A DNA stretch of 64,000 bases from Treponema socranskii subsp. socranskii VPI DR56BR1116 = ATCC 35536 (GTDB lineage Bacteria > Spirochaetota > Spirochaetia > Treponematales > Treponemataceae): positions 62,001 to 126,000 of the forward strand of contig NZ_AVQI01000080.1 of NCBI RefSeq assembly GCF_000468115.1. Direction: 5' to 3'. How positions within the stretch are numbered: the first letter of the stretch is position 1; each line of letters starts with the position of its first letter. The notes under the pieces were generated by a model. The model did not search any database and was not told the origin of the DNA. It was given only the letters and a program-made list of their open reading frames with translations. Positions 25,008 through 33,368 of this stretch are shown piece after piece. Both the position numbers and the translations under genes were made by a program.

Positions 25008-26753
25008 ATGACAGAATCAAAAACCGAAACATTGTTTATTTTGCTGTTCGCTTCTCTTGCCGCTTCTTTTTTCTTTGCGTTTTTTTGCATCCCCGTTTCC
25101 GCCGACATATCGATTTTAGCTTTTCCGATTTCGTTCGCGTTTACGGCTATCGTCTTTTACAAATCGATACGACTCAAGCGGGGAGATGCTTCCGTTATCC
25201 CCGCCGTGCGGAAAATGATGCAGTATCTCCCGTACGTGCTCCTCGCATCCTTTGTGCTTCGAAGGGCGGGAAAAAACGGAACGCCGTTTTGGTACGATAT
25301 CGCAACGGTTTCTCTGTGGTGCATCATCTTCGTTTCGTCGCTCGCGGCGCTGTATTTTTTGAACGAAAAGCGCGTGTATACTCTGTCTCCCGAATGGAAA
25401 AAATACCGCGAAAAAAATCCTTCCGTAAAACCGCGCGGCTTTGCGCGTGCCGCTTTTGAAGCCCTCGATTGGGCGGACGCGCTCGTGCAGGCTATCTTTA
25501 TGGTTTTGCTCATTCAAATTTTTATCGTGCAGTTGTATATGATTCCGTCGGAATCGATGGTGCCCGAATTTCTCGTCGGCGACCGTGTCGTCGTTTTTAA
25601 GACGGAGAGCGGTCCGAAGTTTCCGCTCTCCGATGTCGGCATCCCCTCTCTTAAAACCTACGAGCGGGGAGATGTCGTCGTGTTCCGAAATCCTCATTAC
25701 AGCATGGACAGAAAATCGGAAGTGAAAACCGTTACGAGCCAGCTCGTCTACCTTCTCACCTTTATGGCGGTAAATCTCAATAAAGATGCGAACGGTATGC
25801 CGAAACCCGATCCGCTCGTAAAGCGTGTCGCGGGCGTGCCGGGAGAGCAGCTGGTGATGCAGGACGGCGTGCTCTATGCGCGCACAAAAGACGGGGGCGA
25901 TTTCAAACCGGTCGAAAAAGATGCGCGCTTTGCCGCGTGGAATTTAAACGATGTTGCGGCAAAAGCGAAACGCGGTATACGGGATTTTCCGCTTTCGCAA
26001 AGCGAATACGATCTCATGATCGAGTGTGAAAAAAAACGCCGCGAATACGATATCGATGCGGCCTCCCTTTCGTGCCGCGCTCTCGCCGAACGCTTCAAAC
26101 GTGCAGTTCCCGATCGCAGCGGAACCTTTACGATGGATGCCTCTTCGATGCACGAATACAATCTCTTTGTCAATTTCGATGCCCTCACGCAGCGTCTCAT
26201 GAGCGCGGACGGAGGGACTGCATGGTTTTCGTCCTTTATGACCGATTGGATCGCGTCGAAGCCGGAGGCGGGAAGCTATGCAGGAGGCGATATCTACAGC
26301 GATGCGAATTACCGGCTCAATATCATGATAAAAGAATGCGTCGGAAGTCTCGTCGTGAGAAATGCCGAATTGATAAAGGCGGCCTCTTCTTCCGATGCCC
26401 GCAGAAGCGACGGTGAAATCCGCTCGCTTATGGAACGGGCTGAAATGCTCAACCTGTACGTGATGCTCCTCGATCAGCGCAATATGCCCGTGTTTCCCGA
26501 AAATAAAAACGGACGGCCGCAGTATATTCCCGAGGGCTCTTATTTTATGATGGGGGATAACCGTTTCAATTCCGCCGATATGCGCCATTCGTATACGAAG
26601 ACGCTCGTCCCGCTTTCAAAACTCGATGCGTACTCTGTAACTTACGAATCGAATATGAGTCCGCAGTATGTCGGAAAAAAATACATACTCGGCACGACGC
26701 TCTTCCGCTTTTGGCCGCCTTCTCGGATCGGCGCAATCGGAAAACGGCGATAG
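25008..26753 (+). CDS. lepB: Signal peptidase I with a long insertion
   Basis: A 581-residue type I leader peptidase that removes signal peptides outside the cytoplasmic membrane. Several N-terminal hydrophobic segments (residues about 8-30, 36-51, 72-84, 100-118 and 159-177) precede the catalytic domain. The nucleophile is Ser183 in IPSESMVPEF, the general base is Lys272 in LVKRVAGVPGE, and the box FMMGDNRFNSADMRHS has Met515-Arg519. Roughly 210 residues lie between the Lys region and the MGDNR box, where bacterial enzymes usually have far fewer; this insert is charged and helical. The gene stands alone with its own promoter and a hairpin just after the stop. Confidence 0.9.
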   Translation: MTESKTETLFILLFASLAASFFFAFFCIPVSADISILAFPISFAFTAIVFYKSIRLKRGDASVIPAVRKMMQYLPYVLLASFVLRRAGKNGTPFWYDIATVSLWCIIFVSSLAALYFLNEKRVYTLSPEWKKYREKNPSVKPRGFARAAFEALDWADALVQAIFMVLLIQIFIVQLYMIPSESMVPEFLVGDRVVVFKTESGPKFPLSDVGIPSLKTYERGDVVVFRNPHYSMDRKSEVKTVTSQLVYLLTFMAVNLNKDANGMPKPDPLVKRVAGVPGEQLVMQDGVLYARTKDGGDFKPVEKDARFAAWNLNDVAAKAKRGIRDFPLSQSEYDLMIECEKKRREYDIDAASLSCRALAERFKRAVPDRSGTFTMDASSMHEYNLFVNFDALTQRLMSADGGTAWFSSFMTDWIASKPEAGSYAGGDIYSDANYRLNIMIKECVGSLVVRNAELIKAASSSDARRSDGEIRSLMERAEMLNLYVMLLDQRNMPVFPENKNGRPQYIPEGSYFMMGDNRFNSADMRHSYTKTLVPLSKLDAYSVTYESNMSPQYVGKKYILGTTLFRFWPPSRIGAIGKRR

Positions 26754-26756
26754 AAC

Positions 26757-26795
26757 GGGGCTGTCTCAAAAGTCGCTTACTTTTTCGACAGCTCC
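26757..26795 (+). terminator. lepB terminator-like hairpin (GGGGCTGTC family)
   Basis: GGGGCTGTC (26757-26765) pairs with GACAGCTCC (26787-26795), 3 nt after the lepB stop codon. The loop AAAAGTCGCTTACTTTTTC is nearly identical to that of the copy at 30633. Confidence 0.65.
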
Positions 26796-26869
26796 TCGAG
26801 TTTAAAATTAAGTCTTTGCATTGTAATGACTTATCGGCGCGTTATTAATTTATGCCGCCCGGTTTTACG

Positions 26870-27664
26870 TCAGAGACCCGCGTACAATGCGGCGCGGCGG
26901 ATGCCTGAGAGCGTAAGCTCTTTGTCCGCTTCGTCGAAGACGTCGGTGATCGGTTTTATCATGCTGTTGAGACCGCCCGTTGCGATCGTTTTTATATCGG
27001 CCTGTCCGACACCCGTCGATTTTTCCAAATCGCACTTCATCCTCTCGATGAGTCCTTCGGCAAGGCTTTTGTAGCCGAGCATGATGCCCGACTGAATCGC
27101 GACCGTCGTATTCGTGCCGAGACTCGTCGCAGGAATTTCGAGGGGTACCGACGGAAGCTGCGCGGTATTCGTAAAAAGCGATTTGAACGCGGTGCCGATG
27201 CCCGGCGCTATCGCAACCCCGGCGATATTCGCGTTTGCGTCGACGACGACGAAAGAGAGGGCGGTGCCGAAATCCGAAACGATGCACGCGCACTTGTTGC
27301 GCTCCCACGCTTCGAGCGCATCGCACAGGAGATCCGTTCCGATTTCGTGGACGGCGCTTTCGGGAATTTTTACGGGGAGCGAGGCGTACATGTCGGGTCC
27401 GATGATGAGCGGTTTTTTGCCGATGATGTGCTGCGTGACGTTTACGAAGGGTCCGGTTAAATTCGGTACGACGGAACTTATGACGGCCGAGTCGATGTCG
27501 GAAAGGGGGACGGAGGCGTCGCGGATGAGCGTCCGTATCGTCGAAAAGTATTCGTCGCCGGTGCGTTTTACGTCGGAGCTGATCCGCCACACGTGGACGA
27601 GTTTTTCTCCGTCGAAGAGTGCGGTTTTGCAGTTCGTGTTTCCGATGTCGAAACAGAGCATCAT
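26870..27664 (-). CDS. coaX: Type III pantothenate kinase CoaX
   Basis: A 264-residue ASKHA kinase that makes 4'-phosphopantothenate, the first step of coenzyme A synthesis. Motifs: FDIGNTNCKTALF (phosphate 1), GPDMYASLPVKI, EIGTDLLCDALEAW (pantothenate and active-site Asp) and IVSDFGTALSFVVVD with GVAIAPGIGTAF (phosphate 2 and adenosine). GGGGGA precedes the start. It is divergent from hisS with only 34 nt between the two starts, and the promoters overlap. Confidence 0.92.
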   Translation of the reverse strand: MMLCFDIGNTNCKTALFDGEKLVHVWRISSDVKRTGDEYFSTIRTLIRDASVPLSDIDSAVISSVVPNLTGPFVNVTQHIIGKKPLIIGPDMYASLPVKIPESAVHEIGTDLLCDALEAWERNKCACIVSDFGTALSFVVVDANANIAGVAIAPGIGTAFKSLFTNTAQLPSVPLEIPATSLGTNTTVAIQSGIMLGYKSLAEGLIERMKCDLEKSTGVGQADIKTIATGGLNSMIKPITDVFDEADKELTLSGIRRAALYAGL

Positions 27665-27692
27665 TGTAATTTTCCCCCGTTTGAGTTAGTAT
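27664..27692 (+). promoter_or_regulatory. hisS promoter, leaderless
   Basis: TTGTAA (27664-27669), 17-nt spacer, TAGTAT (27687-27692), then 6 nt to the ATG at 27699. Confidence 0.6.
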
Positions 27693-27716
27693 AGCGCTAT
27701 GGAATCGATCATTCAA
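27688..27716 (-). promoter_or_regulatory. coaX promoter overlapping that of hisS
   Basis: Minus strand TTGAAT (27716-27711, inside the hisS coding region), 17-nt spacer, TATACT (27693-27688). Its -10 overlaps the hisS -10 by five bases on the opposite strand. The coaX leader is about 17 nt and carries GGGGGA. Confidence 0.65.
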
Positions 27717-29006
27717 CCGCGCGTGCTCAAAGGTTTCCGAGATTTTTTGCCCGCTTCGGAAATCGCTCGAGCGGATTTAATTGAAAAAATAACTGCGGTG
27801 TATCGATCGTTCGGGTTTGTGCCGATCGACACGCCGGTGCTCGAATATACCGAAATCCTGCTTCGCAAAAGTAACGGCGAAACGGAAAAACAAGTGTTCC
27901 GCTTTGAAGATAACGGCGGGCGCGATGTTGCGATGCGTTTCGATTTAACCGTTCCGTTTGCGCGCTTTACGGCGGAACACAAAAGCGAACTGTATTTTCC
28001 GTTTAAGCGTTACCACATCGCAAAAGTGTGGCGCGGCGAAAAACCGCAGGCGGGCCGCTACCGCGAATTCGTTCAGTGCGACGTCGATACGGTCGGAAGC
28101 GACAGCGCGGCAAGCGATTTCGAAATACTGCTTGTCATACAAAAAGCCTTTGCCGCGATCGGTGTATCGGGCATCACCGTGCGCGTCAATCACCGCGGGA
28201 TTTTCAACCGCTTTTTGACAAAGCTCGGCGTAAATGAAAAAAGCGACGATATTTTGCGTACGGTCGACAAGCTTGCGAAGATCGGCCGGGACAAAACGGA
28301 AAAAGAGCTTTCGGAAATCACCGGAAGCAAAGATCGTGCGGCGGAAATCCTTTCCTACACCGAGGGGGCGGGGGACTTCGAAGCGACATTAAAAAAAATC
28401 GAAGAGATGGCAGGCGGAAAGGAGGCTGACAGCGAGCGCATGCGCGACATATACGAAATGCTCGAAGCGGCCGGTATCGAAAAAAATTATACTCTCGATC
28501 CGAGCATTACGCGCGGCCTCGATTATTATACGGGCGTCGTCTACGAAACGTTTTTAAACGATTTGCCCGAGATCGGCTCCGTGTGTTCGGGCGGCCGCTA
28601 CGATAACCTTGCAGGCTTGTATATGAAAGAAAAGCTCCCCGGAGTAGGAACTTCGATAGGGCTCGACCGCCTCATTGCGGCTATGTCCGAGCTCGGCGTC
28701 GTTTCAAGCCGCGCAAGCTATGTCGACGCGGAAATTTTCTGCCTCGATGCAAAGGATGCGCTCCTCTATCAAAAAGCCGCCGTATCTTTGCGCGCACAAG
28801 GTCTTGCCGTCGAAGTGTTTCCCGACGCGAAAAAAATCGCTCAGCAGTACGCGCTCACCGATGCAAAAAAAATCCCGTGGGGAATCTTTGTCGGAAAAAC
28901 TTACGAAAAAGACGGCACGTTCGATCTGAAAAATCTTTCGACGAGGGAGCTGTCTGCGGGCATTACGGTGAGCGAAGCGGCAAAACTCATTTTAAATAAA
29001 AAATAA
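27699..29006 (+). CDS. hisS: Histidyl-tRNA synthetase
   Basis: A 435-residue class II aminoacyl-tRNA synthetase charging tRNA-His. QPRVLKGFRDFLP at the start, motif 2 region YHIAKVWRGEKPQAGRYREF, the His-specific RGLDYYTGVVYE and GGRYDNLAG, motif 3 GVGTSIGLDRL, and a C-terminal anticodon-binding domain are all present at the usual length. The ATG lies 6 nt behind the -10 box and has no Shine-Dalgarno sequence. Confidence 0.95.
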   Translation: MESIIQPRVLKGFRDFLPASEIARADLIEKITAVYRSFGFVPIDTPVLEYTEILLRKSNGETEKQVFRFEDNGGRDVAMRFDLTVPFARFTAEHKSELYFPFKRYHIAKVWRGEKPQAGRYREFVQCDVDTVGSDSAASDFEILLVIQKAFAAIGVSGITVRVNHRGIFNRFLTKLGVNEKSDDILRTVDKLAKIGRDKTEKELSEITGSKDRAAEILSYTEGAGDFEATLKKIEEMAGGKEADSERMRDIYEMLEAAGIEKNYTLDPSITRGLDYYTGVVYETFLNDLPEIGSVCSGGRYDNLAGLYMKEKLPGVGTSIGLDRLIAAMSELGVVSSRASYVDAEIFCLDAKDALLYQKAAVSLRAQGLAVEVFPDAKKIAQQYALTDAKKIPWGIFVGKTYEKDGTFDLKNLSTRELSAGITVSEAAKLILNKK

Positions 29007-29024
29007 AAAATTTAATAAAAAAGG

Positions 29025-29053
29025 TTGACAAATCTCCATTCTTGAGTTAGCAT
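29025..29053 (+). promoter_or_regulatory. Promoter of the SUMF1-type lipoprotein gene
   Basis: TTGACA (29025-29030), 17-nt spacer, TAGCAT (29048-29053). The inverted repeat GTTAGCAT (29046-29053) / ATGCTAAC (29074-29081) covers the -10 and start region and looks like an operator. TTAGCATTAG also occurs at the higBA promoter. Confidence 0.65.
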
Positions 29054-29107
29054 TAGATAATTAATATTAGTTTATGCTAACTAATAAAAAAAATTTACGG
29101 AGGTTTT

Positions 29108-30508
29108 ATGAAAAAGTTATATACTTTGTGTATTTGTGCGCTGTTGGCGGCTGCGGGAACGGTGTTTTTAAGCTGCAACAATGCATCGTCAAGCGATGAT
29201 CTGACCAAGGAAGATCTCTACGGTTCGTACTGGGGGCATCTGTTTGTCGGTTCTATAAACGCCGATATGTGCCTTGTCGTTCAAGCCGACAAAGTCGATT
29301 TGAACAGTACGTTTATGAGCTTTTCTTATCCCCTTATTTCGTATAAAGATCTCGGAGACGGAAGATGGCTCGTGAACTGTTACAGCGAAGGTGAAGAAGA
29401 GGATATGGCAAATAACAAGCCTTCAACGCACGTAAGGCTTTTATTCGATACGACAAACATTCCGTATACCTGCGAACCGAATATCATCCCGATGGCAGGC
29501 ATTGCGGATTTTTTGCCTGTAGTGAAAGGGAGACCTTATGAAGGCGAATATTCAAAGGATGACAGTACCGATCTTCCGAGCAAAACCTATACGGTCGGAA
29601 GCGTAGAGTTTGACATGAGACAGATCCCCGCCGTAAAAGGCGCGCAGTTGGGATACAAAGATGTAACCGGCTTTATGGATTTTTCGGACAATATGCCCTA
29701 TACTGCAAATCTTTCGGCTTATTCCATCGGAGAAACCGAAGTGACGCAGGAGTTGTGGCAGGAGATTATGGGAAGCAATCCGAGTTTTTTCGACAATAGC
29801 GGTAAAAAACAGCTTCCGGGCATGGATGGTGAGTATCTGGTTAATACGAAGGTCGCATTAGGAGAAGAGCAGGAAAAGCGCCCCGTCGAAAATGTAAGTT
29901 TTTTCCAGATGATCGCTTTTTGCAATAAGCTGAGTCTGAAACTCAATCTTGCCCCCTGCTATACGGTAAAGGTCGGAGGCGTTCCCGTCAATTTTGCAAC
30001 TCTCAAAGTAGAAGACATTCCCACGGAAAAAAATGAAGACTGGATGGGAGTCGAAATGGATATGAGTAAAAACGGCTTCCGCCTCCCGACCGAAGCGGAA
30101 TGGGAATGGGCCGCCAAGGGCGGAAAAGGCAATATCGCATGGGCAGGTACGAATAAACAGACGGCGCTCAAATATTACGCATGGTATAACGATAAAACCG
30201 GAGGAGATTCGGGAGAAAGAACACACGAAGTGAAAAAGAAAAAACCGAACGGCTACGGCTTATACGATATGAGCGGAAACGTCGGCGAAGTATGCTGGGA
30301 CGTTTATGAAAATAAAACTCCGCCGAACGGTCTTACCGATCCTACGGGAGCGGAATGTCCGGCCGCTGACAGGGATAATCGTTCCATGCGCGGCGGCGAC
30401 TGGTTTTTTAATACGAAATCTTGCCGTATTGCCATGCGTTCGAACAGTCCGGATGTCTCTGAACCGGTTATATTCGTAGGACTTCGCTTAGTAAAGCGCG
30501 GCGACTGA
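29108..30508 (+). CDS. Lipoprotein with a formylglycine-generating-enzyme (SUMF1) domain
   Basis: A 466-residue lipoprotein; the signal MKKLYTLCICALLAAAGTVF ends in LSC. From about residue 170 it has the FGE-sulfatase fold: IGETEVTQELWQEIMGSNPS, RPVENVSFFQMIAFCNKLS, GFRLPTEAEWEWAAKGG, GLYDMSGNVGEVCWD, RGGDWFFNTKSCR and the final VGLRLVKR. Many Treponema have families of such lipoproteins. Only one Cys lies near the catalytic position (KSCRIAMRS), so a binding or structural role is more likely than formylglycine formation. GGAGG precedes the ATG by 6 nt. Confidence 0.88.
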   Translation: MKKLYTLCICALLAAAGTVFLSCNNASSSDDLTKEDLYGSYWGHLFVGSINADMCLVVQADKVDLNSTFMSFSYPLISYKDLGDGRWLVNCYSEGEEEDMANNKPSTHVRLLFDTTNIPYTCEPNIIPMAGIADFLPVVKGRPYEGEYSKDDSTDLPSKTYTVGSVEFDMRQIPAVKGAQLGYKDVTGFMDFSDNMPYTANLSAYSIGETEVTQELWQEIMGSNPSFFDNSGKKQLPGMDGEYLVNTKVALGEEQEKRPVENVSFFQMIAFCNKLSLKLNLAPCYTVKVGGVPVNFATLKVEDIPTEKNEDWMGVEMDMSKNGFRLPTEAEWEWAAKGGKGNIAWAGTNKQTALKYYAWYNDKTGGDSGERTHEVKKKKPNGYGLYDMSGNVGEVCWDVYENKTPPNGLTDPTGAECPAADRDNRSMRGGDWFFNTKSCRIAMRSNSPDVSEPVIFVGLRLVKRGD

Positions 30509-30522
30509 AATACTTTTATATA

Positions 30523-30550
30523 GCGATGTTTGCCGAAAGGCAAACATCGC
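30523..30550. terminator. Perfect hairpin after the SUMF1-type gene
   Basis: GCGATGTTTGCC (30523-30534), GAAA loop, GGCAAACATCGC (30539-30550): a 12-bp perfect stem with a stable tetraloop, 14 nt after the stop. No T-run follows, so it may protect the 3' end rather than terminate. Confidence 0.55.
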
Positions 30551-30632
30551 AAGATTAACGTGTGTGCTCGCTTGAAACGTCGGAGCGAAGTTCCTCGTTG
30601 CAAAACGCACGCACGGCTAAAAATCTTTTTAA

Positions 30633-30670
30633 GGGGCTGTCGTAAAAGTCGCTTGCTTTTCGACAGCCCC
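30633..30670. terminator. GGGGCTGTC-family hairpin between convergent genes
   Basis: GGGGCTGTCG (30633-30642) pairs perfectly with CGACAGCCCC (30661-30670). It lies between the SUMF1-type gene and the stop codon of the convergent SH3-like lipoprotein gene, so it can serve both. Confidence 0.7.
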
Positions 30671-30675
30671 TGCGT

Positions 30676-31029
30676 TTATTTCAGCTTTTCGGCAGCGCTT
30701 TCGGCGCGGTAGCGGTTTGAGTAGATCGTGACGGCGGATTCGGGAAGCCAGCCGTCTTGGAATTTGTACCACACGCCGCTTTCTTTTAGGGCGGCTTTTC
30801 CCGTTACCTGTAAAATGTCGCCCTTCCGACAATAGCCTGCGGCGGCCGCATTCCACGATGATGTCAGGCGGTATGCGGCGTAGGGATCGAGCACGACAGC
30901 CCAGCTGATGTCCGGCGCAAGCGCGAGCGGCTCGGATGTGTCGAGTCGAATCGCTTCCGAGGATTTTTTCGTACACGAAACAAAAGAGGCGAGGGCTGCA
31001 AAAAGCAGAGCCGCACGTAGAGCGCGCAT
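30676..31029 (-). CDS. Small lipoprotein with an SH3-like domain
   Basis: A 117-residue lipoprotein; the start at 31029 gives MRALRAALLFAALASFVSC with the lipobox FVSC at 16-19. The C-terminal 60 residues (GYCRKGDILQVTGKAALKES, then VWYKFQDGWLPESAVTIYSN) look like a bacterial SH3 fold, often a peptidoglycan or protein contact. It is the last gene of a four-gene minus-strand cluster of envelope proteins, 8 nt behind the previous one. A longer in-frame start exists but would overlap the upstream gene and hide the signal. Confidence 0.75.
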   Translation of the reverse strand: MRALRAALLFAALASFVSCTKKSSEAIRLDTSEPLALAPDISWAVVLDPYAAYRLTSSWNAAAAGYCRKGDILQVTGKAALKESGVWYKFQDGWLPESAVTIYSNRYRAESAAEKLK

Positions 31030-31037
31030 CGATGTAC

Positions 31038-31469
31038 CTAAAACAAAAGCACGTCGGGAAAACTGAAGTGGAGGACGGCGGCCGCGATGCACGCATAGCC
31101 GACGTAGTTCCGCTTTTCGACAAAACAAAAATCGATCCAATGAGGAAGTGTGAGTTCGGATGCGGAATTCGTTTTGTAGAATTCGACGAGGAGGCAAAAG
31201 CCTCCGAACAGTCCCGCTGCCGCAGGAATCAAATCGCCGACGACGGGTATGTCGGTGCGTACGACCGAAAGCAGTTTCATAATGCCGACGAAGACGGTCA
31301 AAATGCCGAGCACGAGGCGGAAGGTTTTATCGTCGAAAAACGCATTTTCACCGAGTATGCCGCGCGCTTTGCTTTCGGGACTTTTGCCTGAGATGAGATT
31401 TTTGCCGTAGACAAGGATGATCCCCGTAACGAGATTTAATAAAATCGATAAAAAATAAAACTGCAGCAT
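31038..31469 (-). CDS. Four-helix membrane protein of unknown function
   Basis: A 143-residue protein with about four hydrophobic segments (LQFYFLSILLNLVTGIILVY, LVLGILTVFVGIMKLLSV, LIPAAAGLFGGFCLLVEF and a C-terminal YVGYACIAAAVLHFSF). No known motif is visible. AAGGATAT precedes the start. It sits between a one-helix protein and an SH3-like lipoprotein, suggesting a small envelope complex (inference). Confidence 0.7.
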   Translation of the reverse strand: MLQFYFLSILLNLVTGIILVYGKNLISGKSPESKARGILGENAFFDDKTFRLVLGILTVFVGIMKLLSVVRTDIPVVGDLIPAAAGLFGGFCLLVEFYKTNSASELTLPHWIDFCFVEKRNYVGYACIAAAVLHFSFPDVLLF

Positions 31470-31487
31470 AACATATCCTTCGGCGTT

Positions 31488-32051
31488 TTATTCGCGCACG
31501 ACGCGCGCGACGAGCGTTTTCGTTTCTCCTCGGAACCGTACTTCCGCCCGCACCGCTACTATATCATAATCGGGAAACTTTGTCCGCACCGAAAGTTCTT
31601 TGCCCGTATAGTTTTGCGAATCTTCGGACTCGCCGACGGTCGCCTTTTGTACGTCGATCGAAGAAAAGCGTACGGCAAGCGTGCCGCTTCTCATCGCTTT
31701 TTCCGTATCGTTTCCGGGACGGACGGTGAGGCTTGCGTAGATTTCATCCGCATACGAAAAAGCCGCAAGCGTCGCTTCGGCTCCTCCGACGGTTTTGCGG
31801 TAGGGTTTTTCGCTTACAAGCGAATAGACGTAGATAAACGCACAAAAAATCGCGACGGCGAAAAGACCGAAACGGTTGGCTTTCGTCGCGACAAGCGATT
31901 TTAAAATCCCTTTCGGGCTTTGAATTCCTTCTCCGCTGTAATAATCCCGCACGATTTTCGGCGCTCTCTTTATGCGCTCTTCGTGATTGAAGTAATAATG
32001 CAGCGCTTCTTTTCCGTCTTCGTGTCCTTCATCCATAAAACTGAAATCCAT
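31488..32051 (-). CDS. Single-pass membrane protein of unknown function
   Basis: A 187-residue protein. A soluble acidic N-terminus (MDFSFMDEGHEDGKEALHYY) is followed by one membrane helix (FGLFAVAIFCAFIYVYSLV, about residues 61-79) and a beta-rich outer domain of about 105 residues. AAGGATC precedes the start by 6 nt. It is downstream of the lipoprotein gene by 43 nt and is likely cotranscribed. Not recognised. Confidence 0.72.
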   Translation of the reverse strand: MDFSFMDEGHEDGKEALHYYFNHEERIKRAPKIVRDYYSGEGIQSPKGILKSLVATKANRFGLFAVAIFCAFIYVYSLVSEKPYRKTVGGAEATLAAFSYADEIYASLTVRPGNDTEKAMRSGTLAVRFSSIDVQKATVGESEDSQNYTGKELSVRTKFPDYDIVAVRAEVRFRGETKTLVARVVRE

Positions 32052-32094
32052 CGTCCGATCCTTTTTTGAACTTTACGCGTTCGGCGCTGCGCTT

Positions 32095-33303
32095 TTACGA
32101 TTTTACGATCGCGGCCGAAAGCGAATCCGTCCGCCACCATACGACACGTGCTTTTTCTTTTTCGATAAAGAGCGCAGAGATGATGCCGCTGTCGGACAGA
32201 GAAAGCACGTAGTAGAGGATATCGTCGTGCGGTACGTCGAAGTGGCGCTTGATGACCTTTTGTCCCGAAAGCTGCACCATTTCGATGCCGAATCCCGTAT
32301 CCGTCGAAATGATAAAAAAGAGCCATCCGCTGTTCGACACGCCGAGAAAATCGTAGGGCAGACGGAACACGAGTTTGCTGTAATCGGCCGAAACCGTCTC
32401 TTCGTAGGGCGGAATGACAATCGGACTGCCGTATTTGCCGGTTTCCACGGTGAGCGGAAATATGCAGCTTTTTATAAAATCGATGCCCGCTTCGGTTTTG
32501 GAATCTTCGTCGATGCGCGGCTCATAGTAATCGACTTTGACAAAGAGCCTCCTCGACGTACAGTCGGGTATGACGTCTTGCAAAACGGAAATACCGTTTG
32601 CCCCCGCTTTCGCATCGTCCGTTTTCGGCGCGTCTTTTATTAAAATCGGAATCTGATACATGAGAAAGCCGGCTTCGGAAAACCAATAGACGACTCTTCC
32701 TTCCGTCGTAATGCAGACGACGACAAGTTCGTCGCTCGATGTCGTATAGATATTTTTAATAAACGGAAAGGGCGTACCGCCGATGCCCTGTTGTCCGATA
32801 TAATCTTCGGACGTACCGTCGCTTGCAAAGCGCAGGATGATTTGGCTGTACAAAAGCGTTCCGTCTTCGTTTTCTTCCTGCCGCTCTTTCGGCATAGTGC
32901 TGACGACATACATGCGTTTTCTCGAATCGACGGCGATAGCCCCCGGATCGGTGAAGGGGTAGGCGATCGATTTTCGTTTGCTCGCCGTGTTTTGCATCGA
33001 TCGAGTTTCCGATTCTCCTTCCGGTTCGTTGTAGTACAGCGTCAAAAGGTCGCCGTACGAATTGAGCTCCATGATCTTTTCGGCTTCTCCGTTTGCGATG
33101 TAAAAAAAACCGTCGCGCATTGTCATGGTTGTGTGCACGTTTCCGATATCGGACAAATCGAACATATTGAGCTGGTCTTCGAAGCGCCCGTATGAAAGCG
33201 AAAAGAGTTCGTCTTCTTTTACCGATTCGACCGACGGCGAGTTTTTGCAGGAAAAAAAGCAGACGGAAAAAAGAATCATACACGCGGTGATTTTTTTCAT
33301 CAT
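32095..33303 (-). CDS. Lipoprotein of the spirochaetal LIC_12708 type
   Basis: A 402-residue lipoprotein starting MMKKITACMILFSVCFFSCK, with the lipobox FFSC. The mature part is beta-rich and propeller-like: DPGAIAVDSRKRMYVVSTMP and similar strands recur. It resembles spirochaete lipoproteins of the LIC_12708 group, with no assigned function. The start is 33303 or the adjacent ATG at 33300; the -10 box lies 6 nt before 33303. It heads the four-gene envelope cluster and is divergent from secA, sharing promoter DNA with it. Confidence 0.75.
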   Translation of the reverse strand: MMKKITACMILFSVCFFSCKNSPSVESVKEDELFSLSYGRFEDQLNMFDLSDIGNVHTTMTMRDGFFYIANGEAEKIMELNSYGDLLTLYYNEPEGESETRSMQNTASKRKSIAYPFTDPGAIAVDSRKRMYVVSTMPKERQEENEDGTLLYSQIILRFASDGTSEDYIGQQGIGGTPFPFIKNIYTTSSDELVVVCITTEGRVVYWFSEAGFLMYQIPILIKDAPKTDDAKAGANGISVLQDVIPDCTSRRLFVKVDYYEPRIDEDSKTEAGIDFIKSCIFPLTVETGKYGSPIVIPPYEETVSADYSKLVFRLPYDFLGVSNSGWLFFIISTDTGFGIEMVQLSGQKVIKRHFDVPHDDILYYVLSLSDSGIISALFIEKEKARVVWWRTDSLSAAIVKS

Positions 33304-33309
33304 GCGTTC

Positions 33310-33338
33310 AGCATAAACATTGATTTTCGTCTTGTCAA
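33310..33338 (-). promoter_or_regulatory. Leaderless promoter of the LIC_12708-type lipoprotein gene
   Basis: Minus strand TTGACA (33338-33333), 17-nt spacer, TATGCT (33315-33310), 6 nt to the ATG at 33303. The -35 is full consensus and overlaps the secA -35 on the other strand. Confidence 0.7.
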
Positions 33339-33361
33339 TGCACTGCAAAATATCGTATATT
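33332..33361 (+). promoter_or_regulatory. secA promoter, leaderless
   Basis: TTGTCA (33332-33337), 18-nt spacer, TATATT (33356-33361), 7 nt to the ATG at 33369. The only purine-rich stretch before the start (AGG at 33365-33367) is too close to act as a ribosome binding site. Confidence 0.65.
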
Positions 33362-33368
33362 TATAGGT

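Noticed and set aside
28982-29020. Intrinsic terminator of hisS in the A/T-rich run
   Set aside because: There is no stem; the run is only A/T-rich sequence before the next promoter.
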